Below, piece after piece: positions 1 to 5,003 of a DNA stretch of 9,753 nucleotides (its first letter is position 1; each line of letters begins with the position of its first letter). The stretch is from JAYEJW01 sp034716535 (GTDB taxonomy: Bacteria > Pseudomonadota > Gammaproteobacteria > Chromatiales > Chromatiaceae): NCBI GenBank assembly GCA_034716535.1, contig JAYEJW010000379.1, positions 1-9,753 of the forward strand, read 5' to 3'. The translations under genes and the position numbers were made by a program. Under the pieces are notes generated by a model. That model did no database searches, was not told the DNA's origin, and saw only the letters and a program-made list of their open reading frames with translations.

Positions 1-145
1 CTCTATCGCCAACGGATGCAAATCGAGGAGAGCTTCCGCGACATGAAGAGCCAGCACTTCGGTGAGGGCTTGGAGCGCAGCCGCTCCAACGGGAGCGCTC
101 GCTTCACCGTCCTTGTACTGATCGCCTCGCTGGCGGCCTTTCTGC

Positions 146-175
146 TGAGCACCTCCTCAGTGAGCACCTCCTCAG
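146..175. repeat. 15-bp perfect tandem duplication
   Basis: The 15-mer TGAGCACCTCCTCAG occurs twice head to tail (146-160 and 161-175). Each unit has partly self-complementary ends (CTGAG/CTCAG). It sits exactly where transposase similarity ends and the REP-like palindrome begins, so it probably marks a junction made by slippage or imprecise excision. Confidence 0.85.
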
Positions 176-224
176 GGACAGACCACGTTTTCTGGGAATA
201 CGCGTTGAAATGGTGGCATGTCCC
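175..224. repeat. REP-like palindrome with GGGACA/TGTCCC ends
   Basis: GGGACA (175-180), 2 bases and CCAC (183-186) are mirrored by GTGG (213-216), 2 bases and TGTCCC (219-224), so the two arms are symmetric around a 26-base centre. The stretch beginning GGGACAGACCACGTTTTC resembles, from memory, a repeat common in proteobacterial genomes and often linked to REP-associated tyrosine transposases (RAYTs). That link was not checked here. Confidence 0.65.
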
Positions 225-277
225 CGATTGCGCTGCCGATTGCGCTGCCCGATTGCGCTGTGTCCCCGATTGCGCTG
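225..277. repeat. Cluster of four CGATTGCGCTG copies
   Basis: The 11-mer CGATTGCGCTG occurs at 225-235, 237-247, 250-260 and 267-277, with periods of 12, 13 and 17 bp. The first and last copies carry the same GTCCC prefix as the adjacent palindrome, so the right end of that repeat seems to have been multiplied. Irregular spacing and lack of an internal palindrome argue against a CRISPR or a coding repeat. Confidence 0.8.
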
Positions 278-309
278 CAACAAGGGCGTCAATTCGGACC
301 GAATAGAGT

Positions 310-326
310 TGCGCTCCTTCGGCGCA
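310..326. repeat. Small hairpin upstream of the antitoxin gene
   Basis: TGCGC (310-314) and GCGCA (322-326) form a 5-bp stem around a 7-base loop, TCCTTCG. It lies 63 bp before the antitoxin start, in the leader that separates the transposase remnant from the toxin-antitoxin locus. It could be part of an intergenic repeat or a weak terminator; no T-run follows directly. Confidence 0.3.
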
Positions 327-388
327 CCGCTTTATTTGTCCGGTTACGCCAAGCGTTCGGCAATAAAGGTCACAAAAGAGGTGATGAA

Positions 389-613
389 ATGAACACAAAG
401 GAACTAATAGACGAGGCAGTTTCACTTCCAGTGGAAGAACGTGCGTTGGTGGTCGATTCACTGCTCCGAAGCCTCAATCAGCCAGAATCAGAAATTGATA
501 AGAAGTGGGCTGCTGTAGCGAAACGACGGCTTGCTGAAATGAGGTCTGGGTCGGTAGAAGCAGTGCGTGGAGAGGAGGTATTCGAGAAAGTATGGAAAAG
601 GTTTGAAGAATGA
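389..613 (+). CDS. Addiction-module antitoxin, TIGR02574-like (orphaned)
   Basis: A 74-residue protein that reads like the short antitoxins of the 'addiction module component' family (TIGR02574/Unstab_antitox), which neutralise RelE/ParE-type toxins. It has an N-terminal helical segment (ELIDEAVSLPVEERALVVDS) with the usual LPxEER-type turn, then a charged C-terminal part with a W-x5-RRL stretch and a final E-E-V-F-x3-W that would wrap the toxin. ATG 389 is preceded by the Shine-Dalgarno-like AGAGGTG at 376-382. Its stop overlaps the next ATG by 4 bp (ATGA), the usual translational coupling of antitoxin and toxin. Base composition is more AT-rich than dapB or fhs, suggesting acquisition by transfer. 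Its toxin is broken, so it is probably an orphan. Confidence 0.8.
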   Translation: MNTKELIDEAVSLPVEERALVVDSLLRSLNQPESEIDKKWAAVAKRRLAEMRSGSVEAVRGEEVFEKVWKRFEE

Positions 614-699
614 GCTTTTCGTTTCATCGGGAGGCGGAAGACGAATTCAACAAAGCGATCGAATATTACGAGGATATCGAACCAGGGCTTGGGAATCCC
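610..699 (+). pseudogene. RelE/ParE-family toxin, truncated by repeat DNA
   Basis: The frame starts at ATG 610, overlapping the antitoxin stop. It encodes the typical N-terminus of a RelE/ParE-superfamily toxin (FHREAEDEF, then AIEYYEDIEPGLG), matching the first helices of the family in about 28 codons. From about base 694 the sequence changes abruptly to a GGGGACAGTATAC-type repeat, and the translated remainder (open to 951, overlapping the oppositely oriented parE) has no toxin character. A complete toxin would be about 90-100 residues, so the core strands and catalytic C-terminus are missing. The truncation is visible directly; loss of toxicity is inferred. Confidence 0.75.
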
Positions 700-741
700 G
701 GGGACAGTATACGCAACCTGCATATGCATATACTTGGGGAC
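700..741. repeat. REP-like repeat interrupting the toxin gene
   Basis: The stretch opens with GGGGACAGTATAC and ends with a second GGGGAC (736-741). GTATA (707-711) pairs with TATAC (729-733), and a 10-bp perfect palindrome TGCATATGCA lies at 719-728. Its GGGGACA core matches the palindrome at 175-224, so the two probably belong to one repeat family. The 82 bases from 742 to the end of parE (824) contain no recognisable gene or toxin remnant. Confidence 0.6.
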
Positions 742-823
742 GTACCACAAAAGCGCCCTCTGTTCGCAATACAACAGTTGCACTCTTGGGTTGATCATGA
801 CGGACTTGTCCGAGACCGTGGAA

Positions 824-1153
824 TCAGGGCGCTCTTGAGAGCGCTCGGGACAGCTCCATCGCGCCATGCAACAGCCGGATCACATGGACGCCACCATCCG
901 GTGCGATGCGATAGACAACGAGGTGACGGGCAGGGCGACCCGGTCGTGTGATGTGGAACGTGCGAATCCCGGGCCGGATTTCATCTCGTGCGCGGCTCGC
1001 GGGATGTTCCGGGCTTTCGAGCAAGTCATTAAGCGCGTTTTCGATCAACAACCGATATTTCCGACGCTGCCCCGCCCCCCAGCGCTGGCCGCTATGCTGC
1101 AAGGCGTTGGCGATATCCCGGCGCGCGGAGGCCGAGATGACGAGCCTTGTCAT
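824..1153 (-). CDS. parE: ParE-family toxin of a ParDE module
   Basis: A 109-residue RelE/ParE-superfamily toxin. Features visible are the N-terminal strand and helix (LVISASARRDIANAL), a second helical segment rich in basic residues (RRKYRLLIENALNDL), a central region ending in GIRTFHI, and the terminal strands with the R-P-ARHLVVYRI and HVIRLLHGAMEL motifs characteristic of ParE. Family members often inhibit DNA gyrase; the target here is not known. Its ATG directly follows the parD stop (TAG then ATG, no gap), so the two are cotranscribed and translationally coupled. The extreme C-terminus (residues after MEL) runs through a GCGCTCT/AGAGCGC hairpin at 829-844 and may be a slightly extended tail. 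It looks complete. Confidence 0.88.
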   Translation of the reverse strand: MTRLVISASARRDIANALQHSGQRWGAGQRRKYRLLIENALNDLLESPEHPASRARDEIRPGIRTFHITRPGRPARHLVVYRIAPDGGVHVIRLLHGAMELSRALSRAP

Positions 1154-1429
1154 CTACGGGGTATCGTCTGCATCGATATCGTTCAGATAGGCGGAGATCT
1201 CCGAGCGGGTGCTTAACGAGTCGTAACGGCCTTCGTCGATATCGCGGATGCCGATGTCGACGGCTTGTCGCAGCGCCTCGAGTCGTGCCGCATCCTCGGC
1301 CTCTTGCTGTTCCACCAACCGCAGACCCTCGCGTAGCACTTCGCTGGCGTTCTGGAATCGACCGCTGTCGACTAGGCTGCCGATCAGAGATTCTTGGTGG
1401 TCTGTCAGTACGACGTTTCTCGTCGGCAT
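1154..1429 (-). CDS. parD: ParD-family antitoxin
   Basis: A 91-residue type II antitoxin. The N-terminal part (NVVLTDHQESLIGSLVDSG, then the FQNASEVLREGLRLVE helix) is the ribbon-helix-helix DNA-binding domain of ParD_antitoxin (PF03693). The C-terminal half (EALRQAVDIGIRDIDEGRYDSL) is the toxin-binding extension. The start at 1429 is preceded on the minus strand by GGAGAG at suitable spacing. ParD proteins bind the ParE toxin and repress their own promoter. Here a CGCTT/AAGCG inverted repeat overlapping a TATAAG box just upstream is a plausible operator. The module probably stabilises this accessory region or is a mobile remnant that kept function. Confidence 0.92.
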   Translation of the reverse strand: MPTRNVVLTDHQESLIGSLVDSGRFQNASEVLREGLRLVEQQEAEDAARLEALRQAVDIGIRDIDEGRYDSLSTRSEISAYLNDIDADDTP

Positions 1430-1439
1430 GGCTTCTCTC

Positions 1440-1459
1440 CGCTTATACTACGGCAAGCG
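1440..1459 (-). promoter_or_regulatory. Candidate parDE operator/promoter
   Basis: CGCTT (1440-1444) and AAGCG (1455-1459) form a 5-bp inverted repeat 10 bp before the parD start. On the minus strand it embeds TATAAG, a possible -10 element. Ribbon-helix-helix antitoxins usually bind inverted repeats of this kind over their promoter. No clear -35 was found, so this is a proposal. Confidence 0.4.
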
Positions 1460-1518
1460 TAACAGCGATTAGCATATTCTGCCAGCCAACGGTAGGGCAG
1501 GGAAATCAGGGACCGGTC

Positions 1519-1642
1519 CTAGTGAAGCAGCGCCTAAGTTTCTCTAACAGTCATGATGCCAGTACAATCTCTTCGCGCCCTTCGCGGCTTCGCGTGAGAC
1601 TCTCTCTATCTTGTTACGAAGTCTTAGGCGCGTCTGCACTAG
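1519..1642. mobile_element. 124-bp foldback (MITE-like) element
   Basis: The ends are inverted and spaced symmetrically. CTAGTG, 5 bases, GCGCCTAAG, 6 bases and TAACA on the left (1519-1549) are mirrored by TGTTA, 6 bases, CTTAGGCGC, 5 bases and CACTAG on the right (1612-1642). Both edges carry CTAG, which could be a 4-bp target duplication with the inverted repeats then starting TG, or part of the repeats. There is no coding capacity, so it would depend on a transposase elsewhere. The centre contains three TTCGCG units (1572-1577, 1581-1586, 1589-1594), a pattern seen in intergenic repeats of many genomes. The rest of the 1460-1811 gap shows no gene. Confidence 0.6.
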
Positions 1643-1719
1643 ACCTCGACCCGTAGCTGAGACCGGCGGATATCGGCGAGTCCGCTGATCGCACAACAGC
1701 GGTCGTTCGTGTGTTGGGT

Positions 1720-1739
1720 ACCTGATGACGGCTTCAGGT
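1720..1739. repeat. 6-bp inverted repeat upstream of dapB
   Basis: ACCTGA (1720-1725) and TCAGGT (1734-1739) are perfect inverted repeats around an 8-base spacer, 73 bp before the dapB start. It could be an operator or a leader hairpin. No lysine-riboswitch-like fold was recognised in the region. Confidence 0.3.
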
Positions 1740-1774
1740 CAATGGCACTTCTCTAAACTTCTCGGCGTGGCATC

Positions 1775-1795
1775 CTTGGCGCCTTGGCGGTTTTA
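1775..1795. repeat. CTTGGCG doublet before dapB
   Basis: CTTGGCG occurs at 1775-1781 and 1783-1789 and is followed by TTTTAA. The arrangement parallels the TTCGCG triplet in the foldback element at 1571-1600 and resembles short intergenic repeats seen in many proteobacteria. It ends 16 bp before the dapB start and so forms part of its leader. Confidence 0.4.
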
Positions 1796-1811
1796 ATTCC
1801 GGAGTTGAATC

Positions 1812-2627
1812 ATGAGCGATATTCGAGTCGCGATCGCTGGGGCCGGTGGGCGCATGGGGCGGGCGCTGGTGCAGGCGGTCACCGAAGCGGAAGGACTCGG
1901 GCTTGCTGTTGCGAGCGAGCAGCCGGGCAGCAGTTTTCTCGGTGCTGATGCGGGCGAGCTGGCCGGGGTGGGGCGCCTGGGGGTGGAGATTCGCCCGGAT
2001 CTGGAGCCAGTGCTCGATGGGTTCGACGTGCTCATCGACTTCACCGCCCCCGCGGCCACCATGCAACACCTGGCGCTGTGCCGCCGCGGTGGCCGACGCA
2101 TGGTCATCGGCACCACGGGTCTCGATGCCGACCAGCGCGAAGCGATCGTTCAGGCGGGCAGCGAGATCGGCCTGGTCTTCGCCCCCAACATGAGCGTCGG
2201 CGTCAATCTTTGCTTCAAGCTGTTGGACATTGCGGCGCGCGTGCTGGGGGACGAGGTGGACATCGAGATCATCGAGGCCCACCACCGCCACAAGGTGGAT
2301 GCACCCTCCGGAACCGCTCTGCGTATGGGCGAAGTGGTGGCCGCTGCCCTCGACCGTGATCTGGACGAGGTGGCAGTCTACGGACGCGAGGGCCACACCG
2401 GGCCGCGGGAGCGCCGCACCATCGGCTTTGAGACCATCCGCGCCGGCGACGTGGTCGGCGAGCACACGGTGTGGTTCGCCGCCGAGGGAGAGCGGGTGGA
2501 GATCGCCCACAAGGCATCCAGCCGTATGACCTTTGCCCGCGGTGCGGCACGAGCGGCACGTTGGATCGCCGATCAGCAGCAGGGCCTCTACGATATGCAG
2601 GACGTGCTCGGCCTGCGTGAGCTTTGA
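1812..2627 (+). CDS. dapB: 4-hydroxy-tetrahydrodipicolinate reductase
   Basis: A 271-residue cytoplasmic enzyme that reduces 4-hydroxy-tetrahydrodipicolinate to tetrahydrodipicolinate with NAD(P)H, the second dedicated step of lysine and diaminopimelate synthesis. The N-terminal Rossmann domain has the GxGGRMG nucleotide-binding loop (G10-G16) and E36 in the SEQPGSSFLG segment; VLIDFTAP (73-80) and GTTG (100-103) complete the cofactor site. The central domain has the family signature EAHHRHKVDAPSGTA (155-169), with H157 and K161 matching the catalytic His and Lys of E. coli DapB. The length equals the usual ~270. ATG 1812 follows a GGAG Shine-Dalgarno at 1800-1803. The downstream gene overlaps or closely follows. 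The upstream neighbourhood is repeats and toxin-antitoxin genes, not the dnaJ-type context common in gammaproteobacteria. Confidence 0.97.
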   Translation: MSDIRVAIAGAGGRMGRALVQAVTEAEGLGLAVASEQPGSSFLGADAGELAGVGRLGVEIRPDLEPVLDGFDVLIDFTAPAATMQHLALCRRGGRRMVIGTTGLDADQREAIVQAGSEIGLVFAPNMSVGVNLCFKLLDIAARVLGDEVDIEIIEAHHRHKVDAPSGTALRMGEVVAAALDRDLDEVAVYGREGHTGPRERRTIGFETIRAGDVVGEHTVWFAAEGERVEIAHKASSRMTFARGAARAARWIADQQQGLYDMQDVLGLREL

Positions 2628-2988
2628 GCGGGCTCGGATCGCTTCGGTCGTCTCCTTGACAGAAACACAAGCTTTTCTGACCCTCATGGTCGATCTGGAG
2701 CATGAGCTCCGCCGCCGGGGCCAGTGGGAGCCGGCACCTCCGCCGCGGGCGGCCTTCGAGAGCAGACTTCCTTTCTGTTGCGACACCATGCGCTTCACCC
2801 AGTGGCTGCAGTGGGTGTTCATTCCCCACACGCGGGCCCTGGCCGAGGCCGGAGGCCCCATGCCGGACGCAAGCGGCATCCGGCCCATGGCAGAAGAGGC
2901 CCTTCGCGGTTGCGACTGGGAGATCATCCCCCTCCTTGTGCTGCTCGACCGTTTCGACCGCATGATCAACGGCGTCGTCCCGGATTGA
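2617..2988 (+). CDS. YqcC-family (DUF446) protein
   Basis: A small protein of the YqcC/DUF446 family, whose biochemical role is unknown. The diagnostic core is visible: LEHELRRRGQWE, then PFCCDTMRFTQWLQWVFIP, then RPMAEEAL and a C-terminal LVLLDRFDRMIN helix; all line up in order with E. coli YqcC. The start is uncertain. GTG 2617 overlaps the dapB end by 11 bp and gives 123 residues, while TTG 2656 gives 110, closer to the 109 of E. coli YqcC. ATG 2685 would cut into the first conserved helix. None has a strong Shine-Dalgarno, so translational coupling to dapB is likely. Cotranscription with dapB is inferred from the overlap. Confidence 0.85.
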   Translation: MSFERARIASVVSLTETQAFLTLMVDLEHELRRRGQWEPAPPPRAAFESRLPFCCDTMRFTQWLQWVFIPHTRALAEAGGPMPDASGIRPMAEEALRGCDWEIIPLLVLLDRFDRMINGVVPD

Positions 2989-3181
2989 GGGTCGGCCCGA
3001 TCTCGACGCAGGCGTTCGACTCGTAGGTGGCCGATGCGGCGTGCAGGCCGCCAGTGAACGGGTTTCCTTGCCGCAGCAAACAAAAGGCGATTCAAGACGG
3101 ATCTCTGATGCAGGTCATTGTCTTGAACGATTCTTCAGAACTCCGCCAACAATTCTCTACTTCGGTGCTAGTTTGTAGCAT

Positions 3182-3211
3182 GCGGGTATCGTCCCTTTTC
3201 GGGAGACCCGC
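3182..3211. promoter_or_regulatory. Leader hairpin 1 (possible terminator of yqcC or leader stem)
   Basis: GCGGGT (3182-3187) pairs with ACCCGC (3206-3211). Inside, TCCC (3192-3195) pairs with GGGA (3201-3204) around a TTTTC loop, with an asymmetric internal bulge. No T-run follows on either strand, so a classical intrinsic terminator is not supported. Confidence 0.4.
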
Positions 3212-3234
3212 TCAATGAGTTGACTGGGACAGCC

Positions 3235-3263
3235 CTGATCAATGTCGGTATGACAGCGATCAG
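3235..3263. promoter_or_regulatory. CTGATC/GATCAG inverted repeat
   Basis: CTGATC (3235-3240) and GATCAG (3258-3263) are inverted copies with a 17-base spacer, placed between the TTGACT box and the third hairpin. The spacing suits a dimeric repressor site, but this is only a structural observation. Confidence 0.3.
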
Positions 3264-3272
3264 CGGTTCTTA

Positions 3273-3294
3273 TATCCCCGCAAACGTGGGGATA
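3273..3294. promoter_or_regulatory. Strong leader hairpin TATCCCC/GGGGATA
   Basis: TATCCCC pairs with GGGGATA, and two further pairs (one G-T) close an AAAC loop, giving a 9-bp stem. It lies 37 bp before the protease start. It resembles the stem of type I-E CRISPR repeats but occurs once only. An mRNA-stabilising or regulatory stem is the more likely role. Confidence 0.45.
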
Positions 3295-3331
3295 GTTAGG
3301 AGATTATCTATCGTTGATGGAGGAATAGGAA

Positions 3332-4348
3332 ATGGCACAAGCACAATTTCGGGACTATGTTCGATTGGTACGGGGGTTCAATACCTTCACCCGCATGGTG
3401 CGTTGCGACTGCATCAATGGTTATGCAGTGGGGAGGAAGGTGACCTCCGGCAAGGTGACGGGTGACGTGGCAATCGCCATCTTCGTCAACAAGAAAATGG
3501 GCCTGCGTCGGCTGCCACTGGCTAATCGCATCCCCAAGGTCTTGCGTCTGCCGTCAGAGAAGGCAAAAGACGGCGTTCTGGATTTCATTACGGACGTGCG
3601 CGAAGCACGGTTCAGTTCCCTCGAATACATCGCCCGCGAACGGCCGGCACCCAGCGGTATCAGCATCGGGCATGTCAATATCACCGCAGGCACACTGGGC
3701 GGTCTTGTACGAGACAGAGACAGTGGCGTCACGGCGATTCTCTCCAACAATCACGTATTGGCCGACTCGAATGAGGCGGCGATTGGTGATCCGATCCTCC
3801 AGCCCGGTCCGCATGATGGTGGAACGGACCCGGCCGATCATATCGCCAATCTGACGCGCTTCGTGCCGATCGACTTTGCCGCGGATGCCGAAAACCGTGT
3901 CGATGGGGCGATTGCAACGCCTTTGAGTCCCAGTGACGTGATCTGGAATACAAAGGACATCGGGGCAGAGACGCCTGTGAACGTGCGTCACCTGGGCGAG
4001 AGCGATTTGGGCAGATTCGTACACAAGACGGGGCGTACGACCGAGCACACGCAGGGTTTCGTCGATGCGGTGTTCGCGACCGTCCAGGTCAAGTACGACC
4101 TGTTCCAGAAAGCGACGTTCGTGGATCAGATCATCGTCTCCCAATCTCCGGTTGAAGAGGCCTTTTCCGATGGAGGCGACTCCGGATCATTGGTCTATGA
4201 CAGTGACAATTCAGTTGTGGGTCTCCTGTTCGCCGGATCCGAAGGATCCGAGGATGAACCGGCCACAACGATCGTGAACCCAATGAACTATGTGTTGGAG
4301 AAGCTCAATATAGAACTCTTATCTTCAGGAGATCATCCGAGCGCATAA
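3332..4348 (+). CDS. Trypsin-like serine protease, Nal1-like
   Basis: A 338-residue protein with a chymotrypsin/trypsin-fold protease domain. The likely catalytic triad is H141 in LSNNHVLA, D191 in NRVDGAIATP and S284 in GGDSGSLVYD. GHVNITAGTLGGLVRD (113-128) and KTGRTTEHTQGFVDAV (232-247) resemble the strands and 'GxTT-x-T-x-G' region of bacterial proteins related to plant NARROW LEAF 1. The N-terminal ~75 residues (NGYAVGRKV, AIAIFVNKK, LPLANRIPKVL) form a small alpha/beta-looking module before the protease. No signal peptide or membrane segment is seen, so a cytoplasmic location or unusual export is implied. ATG 3332 is fixed by GGAGGA at 3319-3324. The substrate is unknown. A lipoprotein gene with a related-looking domain follows 226 bp downstream. 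Confidence 0.8.
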   Translation: MAQAQFRDYVRLVRGFNTFTRMVRCDCINGYAVGRKVTSGKVTGDVAIAIFVNKKMGLRRLPLANRIPKVLRLPSEKAKDGVLDFITDVREARFSSLEYIARERPAPSGISIGHVNITAGTLGGLVRDRDSGVTAILSNNHVLADSNEAAIGDPILQPGPHDGGTDPADHIANLTRFVPIDFAADAENRVDGAIATPLSPSDVIWNTKDIGAETPVNVRHLGESDLGRFVHKTGRTTEHTQGFVDAVFATVQVKYDLFQKATFVDQIIVSQSPVEEAFSDGGDSGSLVYDSDNSVVGLLFAGSEGSEDEPATTIVNPMNYVLEKLNIELLSSGDHPSA

Positions 4349-4477
4349 GCGCTGCCGGGTACCCTGACCTTGAAAGTTGGGGCATCCAGCGTAGGAACGC
4401 GATCGTGAGCAGATGAGAGAAGAACGTCGGTTGGTTCGGCGCTTCCGCGGTGCAGGGACGCACCGCCCCGTTTTGGG

Positions 4478-4496
4478 TCGCGCCGGACCGGCGCGA
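4478..4496. repeat. 19-bp near-perfect palindrome between protease and lipoprotein genes
   Basis: TCGCGCCGG and CCGGCGCGA are perfect 9-bp inverted arms around a single A. As RNA it would fold with a short loop. It lies in the 226-bp gap between the two genes and could limit read-through, protect the upstream mRNA 3' end, or bind a protein. No T-run follows. Confidence 0.5.
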
Positions 4497-4574
4497 TCGG
4501 CACTTCCAAAAGGTGCAGACTACACGTCCTACCGGGTGCATGCAGATCTGTTACGGCGAGTAAGGGAGGTTTCC

Positions 4575-4967
4575 GTGCATTGGATGAGAAGAGGACTGTT
4601 GGCAATCGTGCTCTTGAGCTCCGTCGCCTGTGACCAGTCAGTCGAACAGGGCAGACAGGATGGGCAGCAACCAATCGGTTCGCAATCGGAGTCTCAGACG
4701 GCTCGGGCAGCAGATGCAGCATCGAGCCCTCCAGAAGATGGTAATCGGCAAATGAATCCTTCAGACGTCATCGCTAAACATCGCCAAAAGATCATGGCCT
4801 TGCCCCAGGTTGAGGGCATGGCACTGGGCTCCTGCCCGGACAAGCCTGATTCACACTGCATCGTCATCTATACCACATCAGAAGCCTGGCCGGACGGGCT
4901 ACCCCAGGATCTCGAGGGTTATAGGGTGGTGACCAAGAAGATCAAGACAGGTTTCCGGCCCCTGTAG
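4575..4967 (+). CDS. Small lipoprotein with protease-associated-like domain
   Basis: A 130-residue predicted lipoprotein of unrecognised function. Residues 1-19 (basic MRR, then GLLAIVLLSSVAC) form a lipoprotein signal with C19 as the modified cysteine. Residues 20-60 are a low-complexity S/Q/A/E linker, and 61-130 a compact domain with ALPQVEGMALG, C87 and C95 (possible disulfide), CIVIYTT, GLPQDLEGYRVV and an FRPL end. That pattern (V-x-G-x-A-x-G, a hydrophobic strand, LP, then a terminal strand) resembles the N-terminal module of the upstream serine protease. GTG 4575 is chosen because GGGAGG (4564-4569) lies 5 bases before it; the in-frame ATG 4584 is the alternative, and longer upstream starts would bury the signal sequence. 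It would be anchored in the cell envelope. Confidence 0.7.
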   Translation: MHWMRRGLLAIVLLSSVACDQSVEQGRQDGQQPIGSQSESQTARAADAASSPPEDGNRQMNPSDVIAKHRQKIMALPQVEGMALGSCPDKPDSHCIVIYTTSEAWPDGLPQDLEGYRVVTKKIKTGFRPL

Positions 4968-5003
4968 ACAGAATCAAGGACCACACTCGGCTTCGTTCCT
5001 GAC

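Larger units (their letters stand above)
1..306 (+). pseudogene. IS4-family transposase, C-terminal remnant
   Basis: The frame is open from the window edge. Its first codons read Y-x2-R-x3-E-x6-K (LYRQRMQIEESFRDMK), which is exactly the YREK signature around the last catalytic glutamate of IS4-family DDE transposases. Next comes a family-like tail (LERSRSNGSARF, then a hydrophobic VLIASLAAFLL). Resemblance stops near base 144, where a 15-bp tandem duplication begins. The remaining codons to the stop at 304-306 are translated repeat DNA, not transposase. The gene start lies outside the window, so only the catalytic C-terminal end is visible. It is probably an inactive remnant whose 3' end was replaced by repeats. 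Family assignment is strong; the exact IS cannot be named. Confidence 0.8.
2989..3331. other. Hairpin-rich gap and leader before the protease gene
   Basis: No gene was found in these 343 bases. The second half is more AT-rich and holds three consecutive inverted repeats, listed separately, ahead of a strong Shine-Dalgarno, GGAGGA (3319-3324), 8 bases before ATG 3332. A TTGACT box at 3220-3225 could be a -35, but no well-spaced -10 follows, so the promoter is not assigned. Confidence 0.5.

Noticed and set aside
225..277. CRISPR-like or coding tandem repeat
   Set aside because: Units are 11 bp with irregular 1-6 bp gaps, too short for CRISPR, and the frame through them is only the tail of a broken transposase.
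829..844. Intrinsic terminator at the 3' end of parE (GCGCTCT/AGAGCGC)
   Set aside because: The stem is good, but it lies inside the coding region and is not followed by a T-run on the minus strand.
1460..1811. Lysine riboswitch upstream of dapB
   Set aside because: The region is occupied by the foldback element and short repeats. No conserved lysine-riboswitch core was recognised.
1734..3095. A long minus-strand open frame (453 codons) opposite dapB and the yqcC-like gene
   Set aside because: Its composition is a reflection of high-GC third positions in the real genes. It has no recognisable motif, is rich in R/H/A/P, and dapB on the other strand is unambiguous.
3273..3294. CRISPR array
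   Set aside because: Only one repeat-like stem is present. There is no second copy at 55-65 bp spacing and no cas gene in the window.
4413..4574. N-terminal extension of the lipoprotein from an upstream ATG
   Set aside because: It would place 54 mostly basic residues ahead of a clear lipoprotein signal, while GTG 4575 has a GGGAGG ribosome binding site at ideal spacing.
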